Part shown: in pieces, positions 1-6,328 of the stretch
How the letters are laid out: every line of letters begins with the position of its first letter
Position numbering within the stretch: position 1 is the stretch's first letter
Assembly: GCA_965371855.1 (NCBI GenBank)
Contig: CBDUZZ010000042.1
Location: 1-38,782, forward strand
Direction: 5' to 3'
From: JAADEM01 sp965371855
Lineage (GTDB): Bacteria; Bacteroidota; Bacteroidia; Bacteroidales; Marinilabiliaceae
DNA length: 38,782 nucleotides
Translations under genes and position numbers: made by a program
Notes under the pieces: model-generated
Databases searched by the model: none
The model's input: the letters and a program-made list of their open reading frames with translations, nothing else
Told to the model about the DNA's origin: nothing

Positions 1-71
1 CTTCCTGAACCCTCCCGTAAGTGGGATGCTCTACTCCCGATGTCTCGGGAAGCTACTAAGTCTTTTTTCAT
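1..71 (-). CDS. Partial open frame at window edge, unknown
   Basis: A minus-strand ATG at 71-69 opens a frame that runs off the left edge, at least 23 codons, beginning MKKDLVASRDIGSR. It lies 9 bases after a good Bacteroidetes -7 box, so a transcript would be nearly leaderless. The frame contains the palindrome at 35-50, so the peptide may simply be a repeat read in frame. The same strand also carries tRNA-like words (TAGCT, GAGCA, CTTAC), but no cloverleaf closes. I do not recognise a protein family. Only the start of transcription is reasonably supported. Confidence 0.25.
   Translation of the reverse strand, partial: MKKDLVASRDIGSRASHLREGSG
35..50. repeat. Short palindrome TCCCGA..TCGGGA
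   Basis: Six-base arms TCCCGA and TCGGGA enclose a 4-base loop. The same arms recur at 26147-26161, and in weaker form at 36049-36064, which suggests a small dispersed palindrome. Confidence 0.45.
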
Positions 72-79
72 TTGCGGTG

Positions 80-112
80 CAAAGGTAAAATTATTTTTTA
101 AAAAATACAAAG
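80..112 (-). promoter_or_regulatory. Bacteroidetes-type promoter (leftward)
   Basis: On the minus strand TACCTTTG (87-80) matches the Bacteroidetes -7 consensus TAnnTTTG. CTTTG at 112-108 lies 20 bases upstream, as expected for the -33 element. It points to whatever begins at the left edge of the window. Confidence 0.5.
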
Positions 113-182
113 ATGTTTTACCGATTAGTTTAAATGATTTGAAATTATAAAAGTAACTATCTTGATTATATGTGTATTGCAA

Positions 183-216
183 TTTGTTTTAATTTGGTAA
201 AAATGTTGTAACTTTA
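183..216 (+). promoter_or_regulatory. Candidate promoter of the AmmeMemoRadiSam operon
   Basis: TTTG at 183-186 and TAACTTTA at 209-216 (one mismatch to TAnnTTTG) are separated by 22 bases, slightly long for a Bacteroidetes promoter. The start codon at 239 follows 22 bases later. No other promoter is obvious before the operon. Confidence 0.35.
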
Positions 217-238
217 GTAATGAATTAAATAATCAAGA

Positions 239-1744
239 ATGAAGTTAACGATAAAAATTGTAGTTGTTTTGTTAATGGTAGCATATCAGGCAGTTAGTGT
301 TAAAATTTTATCACAAGTGAATATGGAAAAATATGTAAACAGATCCCCTGTAGTGTCAGGGAGATTTTATGAAGGGGATAAGGATGCCTTAGACGCTGAG
401 GTGAAAGGGTTTCTTATGCCAAAGGACAAAGATGATTATTTGAATGGTGTAATTGCTTTAATTGTACCACATGCCGGTTATGTTTATTCAGGTAAAGTTG
501 CCGGAATGGGATACCGGGTGTTAGATCCGGATAAGAAAATAAATACTGTTTTTGTGATAGGTTCAAGTCATCATGTATATTTTGAAGGAGCTTCAATATA
601 TAATATAGGTGATTATCTTACACCATTGGGAAGGGTTCCGGTTGATAAAAATATCGCAAATGATCTAATCGTTTCTTCAAGGAATTTTTCATTTAATCCT
701 GATGCACATAGTCGTGAGCATAGCTTGGAAGTTCAATTGCCCTTTTTGCAGGTTCAGTTGAATAAACCGTTTAAAATTGTTCCTATAGTTTTGGGTACTC
801 AGGATCCACATGTTTGTAAACAGTTGGCAAAAGAGCTGAAAAAATATTTTGTTCCCGGTAATTTGTTTGTTATTAGCAGTGATTTTTCACACTATCCCGA
901 TTATGAAACCGCTGTTAAGGTCGATAAGAATACATCTGATGCTATTATATCAAAAAATCCTGAGAAGTTATTAAAAGCTGTCAGGGAAGTGAGAAGAATG
1001 AATGATCCTGATTTGTTGACAGCTTTATGCGGGTGGACATCAGTGCTTACTTTAATGTATATGACGCAAGATGACAGTAATATTGAATATAAGCATCTGG
1101 GGTATCAAAATTCAGGAGACGTTTCTTTTGGTGATAAAAACAGAGTGGTTGGGTATAATGCGATTGCTGTAACGAAGAATACCGAATTTACATTAAGTCA
1201 GAAACAAAAAGAGTTGTTATTAACTGTATCGCACAACGAGCTAAACAAAGTTGTGGGTTCAGCTAAGAATGTTGATTTGCCGAATGAAAAAGTGCTGGAC
1301 AAGAAGCTTGGTGCTCACGCCGGTGCATTTGTATCACTGTATAATCAGGGGCAATTAAGGGGGTGTATAGGGCATTTTATTTCCAATCAACCTCTTTGGA
1401 GAACAGTGAGGGAGATGACAGAAGCTTCGGCGACCCGGGACACACGATTTTCTTCGGTAAGAAAAGATGAATTGAAAGATATAAAAATTGAAATATCTGT
1501 TTTAACTCCTTTGAAAAAAATCAGTGATATATCCGATATTAAATTAGGAAAGCATGGTATTTATATAAAAAAAGGAATTTATTCGGGCACCTTCTTGCCA
1601 CAGGTTGCAGTAAAAACCGGTTGGACAGTTGAGGAATTTCTTGGGCATTGTGCCCGCGATAAAGCTCATATTGGTTGGGATGGCTGGAAGGATGCAGAGA
1701 TTTATACTTATGAAGCTATTGTGTTTTCGGATGATGAGTTTTGA
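239..1744 (+). CDS. amrB: AmmeMemoRadiSam protein B + A fusion (Memo-AMMECR1)
   Basis: This 501-residue protein joins two domains that are often separate. Residues about 35-310 are Memo-like (protein B), related to class III extradiol dioxygenases, with the motifs PHAGYVYSG, GSSHH, HSLEVQLPFL and SSDFSHY supplying the conserved histidines. Residues about 320-501 are AMMECR1-like (protein A), with LRGCIG and the TRDTRF/EISVLTPL blocks. The first 21 residues (MKLTIKIVVVLLMVAYQAVS) form a hydrophobic signal or anchor, so the protein is probably extracytoplasmic; a shorter start at Met29 (nt 323) would remove it. It heads an operon with the spermidine-synthase-like gene, a four-helix-bundle gene and the radical SAM partner. 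The biochemical product of the system is not established, although a role in modifying a protein or small molecule has been proposed. The family call is secure; the export is inference. Confidence 0.93.
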   Translation: MKLTIKIVVVLLMVAYQAVSVKILSQVNMEKYVNRSPVVSGRFYEGDKDALDAEVKGFLMPKDKDDYLNGVIALIVPHAGYVYSGKVAGMGYRVLDPDKKINTVFVIGSSHHVYFEGASIYNIGDYLTPLGRVPVDKNIANDLIVSSRNFSFNPDAHSREHSLEVQLPFLQVQLNKPFKIVPIVLGTQDPHVCKQLAKELKKYFVPGNLFVISSDFSHYPDYETAVKVDKNTSDAIISKNPEKLLKAVREVRRMNDPDLLTALCGWTSVLTLMYMTQDDSNIEYKHLGYQNSGDVSFGDKNRVVGYNAIAVTKNTEFTLSQKQKELLLTVSHNELNKVVGSAKNVDLPNEKVLDKKLGAHAGAFVSLYNQGQLRGCIGHFISNQPLWRTVREMTEASATRDTRFSSVRKDELKDIKIEISVLTPLKKISDISDIKLGKHGIYIKKGIYSGTFLPQVAVKTGWTVEEFLGHCARDKAHIGWDGWKDAEIYTYEAIVFSDDEF

Positions 1745-1840
1745 TTTGAGATTTTCGATATATGATGTCTTGATTGGTTAATGAGATGATTTGACCTACG
1801 AGTGTTTTTATGATCTCAAAGTACCTTAACTAAATGACAG

Positions 1841-1865
1841 TAATTAACCATTAATCATTATTAAC
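1841..1865. repeat. AT-rich dispersed repeat, copy 1
   Basis: TAATTAACCATTAATCATTA and the following TTAAC match words in three other gaps (3975-4007, 4359-4398, 33374-33405) in inverted orientation. It ends 6 bases before the next start codon. Confidence 0.4.
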
Positions 1866-1871
1866 AGGTTT

Positions 1872-3968
1872 ATGCTTACGAGATATAAAACAAGTTTACT
1901 TGCTTTTTCATTTGGAGTTGCCTCGATTGTTGGTCAGGTGGCTTTACTACGTGAGTTTATGTCTCTTTTTTCAGGGCATGAAATAATTATTGGTTTGTTC
2001 TTGTCGTTTTGGATGTTATTTGTTGGCGTTGGTGCTTTGGCTGCAAGGAATACTAAGATTAAGATAGTTTCAGAATTGTTGCCGGCCATTTTGGGAGTAA
2101 CTTTTATTTTGGGGCTTTTATTTTTGTATGTGTCACGTGTTTCTTTTGTCATTCATGGAGCTGAATCTGAATTTAAAACTCTATTGCTAATAATAGGCGT
2201 AACGTTGGCGCCGTTGTGTATTACAATTGGTTATGCTTTCACTAAGTTTTCTATAGAAACGGCATCGGTAGATAAAAGCTGGAGTATTTCTAAAATATAC
2301 GCATGGGAACAGTTTGGTAGTAGTATTGGTGGCGGAGTGCTCTATTTCATAATGGTTCAGTGGCTGAATAGTGTGCAGCTAATTATTGTCGTTGTTTTTT
2401 TTCTATTCCTGATTTCAGCATCTCTGTTTATAACTGCCGGAACAAAAAGGATTTCTATAATTGTATTAACAGCTATTATCGGGTTGGTGATTATAATTTT
2501 ACCTGTACAGAAACAGCTTCATAGCATGGCGTTTAAGTCAGAGCAGATCGTTAATATTGCCGATACGCCTTACGGGAATGTTATTGTAACACAGTCCGGA
2601 GATCAGATAAATATTTATGAAAATGGCGTTCTAAGAAGTTCTTCAGGAGGTATAGAATCAACGGAAGAGGATGTGCATGCTGTAATGATGCGGCATCCCG
2701 ATCCGCATAAAGTGTTAATGTTAGGAGGCGCATCATCAGGTACTTTTAATGAATTATGGAAATACGGTGATGTGAAGGTTGATTACGTAGATATTGATCC
2801 TGCTATCGTTGATTTATTGAAACAGAGTGAGAATAGTAGTGATGTAAACTGGTTCGAGAATGACCCATTAAAATTTTTGAAAGGAATTGATAAGGTATAT
2901 GATGTTATTATTGTAAATACAGGACTTCCAAATAACCTGCAAAGTAGCAGGCTTTATTCAAAAGAGTTTTTCGAGGTGGCAAAACTGAGGATGAATGACA
3001 ATAGTCTTATTGGAATAAAAGGCCCCGCAAAGCAGTTTCATAAAGAAGATAATTATATGCGTTATCTGTCTATAATAACTGCTACGGGTTTATCATGCTT
3101 TAATAAGTATGATGTTTTTCCGGGAAACAACATCTTTATTCTATTTACAAATGGCTCTTTTCTTCCTTTGTTTGATGGTTCCCGATCCGAAATAATGTCG
3201 AAAAACAGATGGTTTAATAGTGATTATATAATGCCGGATTTAGTAGAGGATGAGCGACTGTCATATGTAAATGCCATTGACTTGTCGGCACCGGTAAATA
3301 CCTGTTTAAACCCCGTATTGCTACAGCAAAGCATAAATATAAAATCCGGTTATTGGCAAATTAGTTGGTCTGCATATGTTATTGTTTTTTTTGTAGGGTT
3401 TATTGTTGCTTTGTTTTTGTTTAATAGAAGAGCAAAAGCAATGGTTGTTACAGGTTTTTCGTTGTCGGGGGTGCAGTTGATATTGATTTTCATGATGCAG
3501 GTTGTTGCAGGAAATTTGTATGAAGTGTTGGGAGTATTGTTTGCGTTGAGTATGGCCGGTATGGCTTTTGGAAGTTACTGGTATAGGAAATACTTGTACC
3601 GTTTGGGTCTTTCGTCGGGAGTGTTGTTGGCAATTACCGGTATTTTAATATTGTTGCTTCCGTTTGTTATGAAAATGCTGTTAAATATTGAATTTGCTTA
3701 TGTAGTGCAGGTCGCTGTTGTTTATTTTTTGGTTTTGTTGTTTTCTCTGTTCGGAGGTATTTTGTTCTCTTGCATTAGTTATAAGCCAAATGGAGATATA
3801 AGAACATTGGCAGGGTCTGTTTATGGTGCTGATTTGTTAGGTTCTTCGGCTGGCGCATTGCTTACATCTCTTTTTCTGATTCCTGTTTCAGGGATGTTAA
3901 ATTCATCTTTTATTCTTGGTGTAATTTGTTTGACGTTTGCTCTGTTTTTTTTGAGGGAAAAGTTGTAA
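1872..3968 (+). CDS. Polytopic membrane protein with degenerate spermidine-synthase-like domain
   Basis: This 698-residue protein has about six hydrophobic segments in residues 5-220, a Rossmann-type domain related to spermidine synthase at about 225-400, and about six more hydrophobic segments at 495-695. The soluble domain keeps the fold landmarks (VLMLGGASSG near 280-290, YVDIDPA near 306), but key positions differ from polyamine synthases: the glycine-rich GGGDGG loop is GGASSG, and the catalytic Asp of the YDVIIVD motif is Asn349 (YDVIIVNTG). Aminopropyl transfer is therefore doubtful; binding of an AdoMet-like ligand remains possible. It lies 127 bases after the Memo-AMMECR1 gene on the same strand, so a link with AmmeMemoRadiSam is inferred from context. 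The fused membrane/spermidine-synthase family is a confident call; its function is unknown. Confidence 0.8.
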   Translation: MLTRYKTSLLAFSFGVASIVGQVALLREFMSLFSGHEIIIGLFLSFWMLFVGVGALAARNTKIKIVSELLPAILGVTFILGLLFLYVSRVSFVIHGAESEFKTLLLIIGVTLAPLCITIGYAFTKFSIETASVDKSWSISKIYAWEQFGSSIGGGVLYFIMVQWLNSVQLIIVVVFFLFLISASLFITAGTKRISIIVLTAIIGLVIIILPVQKQLHSMAFKSEQIVNIADTPYGNVIVTQSGDQINIYENGVLRSSSGGIESTEEDVHAVMMRHPDPHKVLMLGGASSGTFNELWKYGDVKVDYVDIDPAIVDLLKQSENSSDVNWFENDPLKFLKGIDKVYDVIIVNTGLPNNLQSSRLYSKEFFEVAKLRMNDNSLIGIKGPAKQFHKEDNYMRYLSIITATGLSCFNKYDVFPGNNIFILFTNGSFLPLFDGSRSEIMSKNRWFNSDYIMPDLVEDERLSYVNAIDLSAPVNTCLNPVLLQQSINIKSGYWQISWSAYVIVFFVGFIVALFLFNRRAKAMVVTGFSLSGVQLILIFMMQVVAGNLYEVLGVLFALSMAGMAFGSYWYRKYLYRLGLSSGVLLAITGILILLLPFVMKMLLNIEFAYVVQVAVVYFLVLLFSLFGGILFSCISYKPNGDIRTLAGSVYGADLLGSSAGALLTSLFLIPVSGMLNSSFILGVICLTFALFFLREKL

Positions 3969-3974
3969 CTTGTT

Positions 3975-4007
3975 CAATTGTGAATGGTTAATTGTAAATG
4001 GTAAATT
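3975..4007. repeat. AT-rich dispersed repeat, copy 2
   Basis: CAATTGTGAATGGTTAATTG followed by TAAATGGTAAATT fills almost the whole gap between the membrane-protein stop and the next ATG. It is related, partly inverted, to the repeat directly after the four-helix-bundle gene. Confidence 0.5.
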
Positions 4008-4367
4008 ATGAGTGAGAATATAGTCAAAGATAAAAGTTTCAGGTTTGCGATTAAGATTGTAGAATTATATAAATTTTTGGTTTATAAAAGGAAAGAATAT
4101 GTTTTGTCAAAACAACTTTTGAGGAGTGGGACAAGTGTTGGAGCAATGGTAAGAGAGGCTGAACATGCAGAATCACTACCTGATTTTATACATAAAATGG
4201 GAATTGCTCAGAAAGAAATTAATGAAGCTATTTATTGGATAGAGTTACTTAAAGAGACTTCTTATTTGTCAGAAGAACAGTATAGGAACATTATCAATGA
4301 TGCTAAAGAAAATATTAGGTTATTAACTTCGATAATTAAAACATCAAAGAAAAAAAACAATGGTTAA
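4008..4367 (+). CDS. Four-helix-bundle protein (S23/IVP family)
   Basis: This 119-residue, mostly helical protein matches the four-helix-bundle family first seen in 23S rRNA intervening sequences. Typical blocks are FAIKIVELYKFL, LSKQLLRSGTSVGAMVREAE, QKEINEAIYWIELL and the C-terminal NIRLLTSIIKT. The family is small, basic and of unknown function; a related fold (Avd) serves diversity-generating retroelements, but no reverse transcriptase or template/variable repeat is present here. The gene sits inside the AmmeMemoRadiSam operon, bounded by AT-rich repeats at 3975-4007 and 4359-4398; its stop codon lies inside the second repeat. This looks like an inserted gene rather than an original operon member. 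The family call is confident; mobility is inference. Confidence 0.88.
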   Translation: MSENIVKDKSFRFAIKIVELYKFLVYKRKEYVLSKQLLRSGTSVGAMVREAEHAESLPDFIHKMGIAQKEINEAIYWIELLKETSYLSEEQYRNIINDAKENIRLLTSIIKTSKKKNNG

Positions 4368-4398
4368 TCATTTATAATTAATCATTTACCATTAATTG
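4359..4398. repeat. AT-rich dispersed repeat, copy 3 (imperfect palindrome)
   Basis: AATGGTTAATCATT and AATCATTTACCATT form imperfect inverted arms. The repeat covers the four-helix-bundle stop codon and ends 1 base before the radical SAM start codon. It shares AATGGTTAAT with copy 2. Confidence 0.5.
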
Positions 4399-4399
4399 C

Positions 4400-5521
4400 A
4401 TGAATAAACGTGAATTTCTGAAATTAGGTCTTACCTGTGGAGCTGCTCTTCCGGCGATGGATATGTTTGCCGGTAATGCGTTGAGTTTTTTTACTAACAA
4501 TCCAAAAAATGAAAACATGATACCTGCTAAGTATTTTATTGAAACACCAAGAGGCATTAAATGTAAGTTATGTCCTAACGTTTGTACTCTTAAAGAAGGT
4601 GAAGTTGGGGATTGCCGTACACGAAAAAATATTGATGGAGTATTATACACATTGGCGTATGGTAACCCTTGTGCTATTCATGTTGATCCGATAGAAAAAA
4701 AACCACTGAATCATTTTATACCGGGCTCCCGGTCCTTATCTATTGCTACTGCCGGATGCAATCTGGCTTGCCTGAATTGCCAGAACTGGCAAATATCTCA
4801 GAAGAGTCCGCTGGATACTACTAATTATGACTTAATGCCGGGTGCTGTAGTTGAAATGGCTAAGGAGAAAAATTGCCGTTCAATAGCATACACTTACACC
4901 GAGCCTATTGTCTATTATGAATATATGTACGATACGGCCAAAAGAGCAAAAGAGACAGGAATAAAAAATGTGATGGTGTCGGCAGGATATATTGAAGAGA
5001 GGCCGTTGAAAGAGCTTTGTTCTGTGATTGATGCTGCAAATATTGACCTGAAGAGCTTTAGCAATGAACTATATGAAACATTAAATGGTGGTAGTCTTGA
5101 TCCTGTTTTACGAACACTGAAGATATTGAAGGACGAAGGTGTATGGTTGGAGATTACCAACCTTGTTGTGCCGGATTGGACTGATGATCTCGATATGATT
5201 AAGGAAATGTGTGACTGGCTTTATGACAACGGATTTGAAAATGTACCGCTTCATTTTAGTCGTTTTACTCCTATGTATAAACTGAAACGCTTGCCTGCCA
5301 CTCCGGTAGAGGTGTTAGATAAGGCTTATGATATTGCTAAGTCTTCAGGGTTGAATTATGTGTTTGTGGGTAATGTGCCGGGACACAGCGCACAGGATAC
5401 TTATTGTCCTAAGTGTGGTAAGAAATTGATTGATCGTTCAGGATACCGAATTGGGGAGATACATATCAAAGCAGGAAAATGTGAATACTGTGGTGAACCT
5501 ATTGCCGGAGTATGGGAGTGA
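4400..5521 (+). CDS. amrS: AmmeMemoRadiSam radical SAM enzyme
   Basis: This 373-residue radical SAM protein is the third core part of the AmmeMemoRadiSam system. The cluster motif is CNLACLNC (CX3CX2C), near residues 120-127. It is preceded by a Cys-rich N-terminal region (CKLCPNVC, GDCRTR) and followed near the C terminus by a zinc-ribbon-like pair (CPKCGKK and CEYCGEP). The first residues, MNKREFLKLGLTCGAALP, resemble a twin-arginine signal (KREFLK plus a hydrophobic stretch), so a folded iron-sulfur protein may be exported by Tat. This fits the hydrophobic N terminus of the Memo partner, but AdoMet and reductant supply outside the cytoplasm would then be a puzzle. The last codons are part of a 107-bp tandem duplication. 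The family call is secure; localisation is inference. Confidence 0.93.
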   Translation: MNKREFLKLGLTCGAALPAMDMFAGNALSFFTNNPKNENMIPAKYFIETPRGIKCKLCPNVCTLKEGEVGDCRTRKNIDGVLYTLAYGNPCAIHVDPIEKKPLNHFIPGSRSLSIATAGCNLACLNCQNWQISQKSPLDTTNYDLMPGAVVEMAKEKNCRSIAYTYTEPIVYYEYMYDTAKRAKETGIKNVMVSAGYIEERPLKELCSVIDAANIDLKSFSNELYETLNGGSLDPVLRTLKILKDEGVWLEITNLVVPDWTDDLDMIKEMCDWLYDNGFENVPLHFSRFTPMYKLKRLPATPVEVLDKAYDIAKSSGLNYVFVGNVPGHSAQDTYCPKCGKKLIDRSGYRIGEIHIKAGKCEYCGEPIAGVWE

Positions 5522-5558
5522 AGAAACTGCCCCCTCCAACTCCCCCAAATCTAATCTT

Positions 5559-5604
5559 ACTCACGGGGTGACTCCGCTAATTTTCAACAAGTCACCCCGT
5601 GAGT
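5559..5604. repeat. 14-bp-arm palindrome, copy 1
   Basis: Perfect arms ACTCACGGGGTGAC and GTCACCCCGTGAGT (5559-5572, 5591-5604) around an 18-base loop, followed by TTTTATT. It could also act as the terminator of the AmmeMemoRadiSam operon. Other copies are at 5666, 6021 and 33487. Confidence 0.8.
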
Positions 5605-5665
5605 TTTATTGCCGGAGTGTGGGAGTAACGAAACTGCCCCCTCCAACTCCCCCGAATCTAAACTT

Positions 5666-5711
5666 ACTCACGGGGTGACTCCGCCAATTTTCAACAAGTC
5701 ACCCCGTGAGT
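5666..5711. repeat. 14-bp-arm palindrome, copy 2
   Basis: Same perfect arms as copy 1, inside the second unit of the 107-bp tandem duplication. The loop differs by one base. Confidence 0.8.
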
Positions 5712-5739
5712 TTTATTTTGTGCAGCTCCATCTCTTTTG

Positions 5740-5766
5740 GAAAGGGTTAGGGAGGGGTTTCCCTTT
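5740..5766. repeat. 27-bp repeat GAAAGGGTTAGGG..CCCTTT, copy 1
   Basis: GAAAGGGTTAGGGAGGGG and the following TTTCCCTTT recur exactly at 6073-6099. The outer AAAGGG and CCCTTT can pair. Confidence 0.7.
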
Positions 5767-5806
5767 CCTGACTTGCTTTGGCTGTTATCCGGTTAATTGA
5801 ATGTGC

Positions 5807-5839
5807 AGTGAGGGTTTCACTATGAGTGAAGCCCTCACT
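5807..5839. repeat. Hairpin with 14-bp stem
   Basis: AGTGAGGGTTTCAC and GTGAAGCCCTCACT pair over 14 positions with a G-T wobble, around the loop TATGA. It is terminator-like but without a clear T run, and lies in a gene-free stretch. Confidence 0.6.
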
Positions 5840-5853
5840 TGCTATAGCATCCT

Positions 5854-5953
5854 CCCTTCTCCATGAGGAGAAGGGCCGGGGATGAGGTGAATCCGCTACT
5901 TTCGTTCTGTATAACCTCATCCCCTTTGTCCCCTTCTCCTTATGGAGAAGGGG
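5854..5953. repeat. Nested palindromic element (three hairpins)
   Basis: CCCTTCTCC/GGAGAAGGG (5854-5875) and CCCCTTCTCC/GGAGAAGGGG (5930-5953) flank a longer inverted pair GGGGATGAGGT (5878-5888) and ACCTCATCCCC (5914-5924). The arms can also pair across the element, giving a cruciform-like structure. This is typical of miniature repeats found in many genomes. The rest of the gap from 5522 to 6328 holds only repeats and the leader of the next gene. Confidence 0.65.
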
Positions 5954-6020
5954 AAGAAAACCGAGCACTACACTTTTTTTCCTCGCCAGGATGGGGTCGG
6001 GGTGGGTTCATTCTAAACTT

Positions 6021-6066
6021 ACTCACGGGGTGACTCCGCCAATTTTCAACAAGTCACCCCGTGAGT
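6021..6066. repeat. 14-bp-arm palindrome, copy 3
   Basis: Perfect arms (6021-6034, 6053-6066) with the same loop as copy 2. Copies 2 and 3 are both followed by the 27-bp GAAAGGG repeat; in copy 3 it follows 6 bases after the hairpin. Confidence 0.8.
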
Positions 6067-6072
6067 TTTATT

Positions 6073-6103
6073 GAAAGGGTTAGGGAGGGGTTTCCCTTTT
6101 TTA
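6073..6103 (+). terminator. 27-bp repeat copy 2, terminator-like
   Basis: Exact second copy of the 27-bp repeat at 5740. AAAGGG (6074-6079) can pair with CCCTTT (6094-6099) and the element ends in a T run. Confidence 0.4.
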
Positions 6104-6328
6104 TCATAATTTTTGAACAAATCATCAAATTAAGTTGTCAGATAAGCGTTTAATTGCTTTGTTTGTAGGTTATTAAATTATTAGGCATGCTTAGCAAATA
6201 TTAGGTTAATGCCGGTTTATTTGATTTTAGTGTAAAACTTTGATTTATTGGTCAAAGAGAATGTAACATTTTATAGAAATCACGTAATAACATGTAATAG
6301 TTATTTTAATGATAGAAAATTTATGATT

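Larger units (their letters stand above)
5501..5714 (+). repeat. 107-bp tandem duplication over the amrS 3' end
   Basis: Two head-to-tail units of 107 bases (5501-5607 and 5608-5714) start with ATTGCCGGAGT and end with the arm of a 14-bp hairpin. Unit 1 includes the last codons and stop of amrS; unit 2 repeats that coding tail after the stop. A few substitutions separate the units, so the duplication is not brand new. Confidence 0.85.

Noticed and set aside
1..71. tRNA gene on the minus strand
   Set aside because: Words like TAGCT, GAGCA and CTTAC occur, but the anticodon stem loop is too short, the D loop holds an extra palindrome, and the 3' half lies outside the window.
4008..4367. Accessory protein of a diversity-generating retroelement
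   Set aside because: No reverse transcriptase, template repeat or variable repeat was found nearby; the S23/IVP family fits without them.
5430..5968. Several short open frames across the repeat region after amrS
   Set aside because: Their translations are the repeats themselves (two contain the same peptide from the 107-bp units), with no start context.
5501..6103. CRISPR-like array from repeated GC-rich units
   Set aside because: Units are tandem duplications and palindromes with unequal spacing and no unique spacers of regular length.
6248..6328. Upstream TTG start for gene A
   Set aside because: The 27 extra residues are not hydrophobic and precede a complete signal peptide at ATG 6329.
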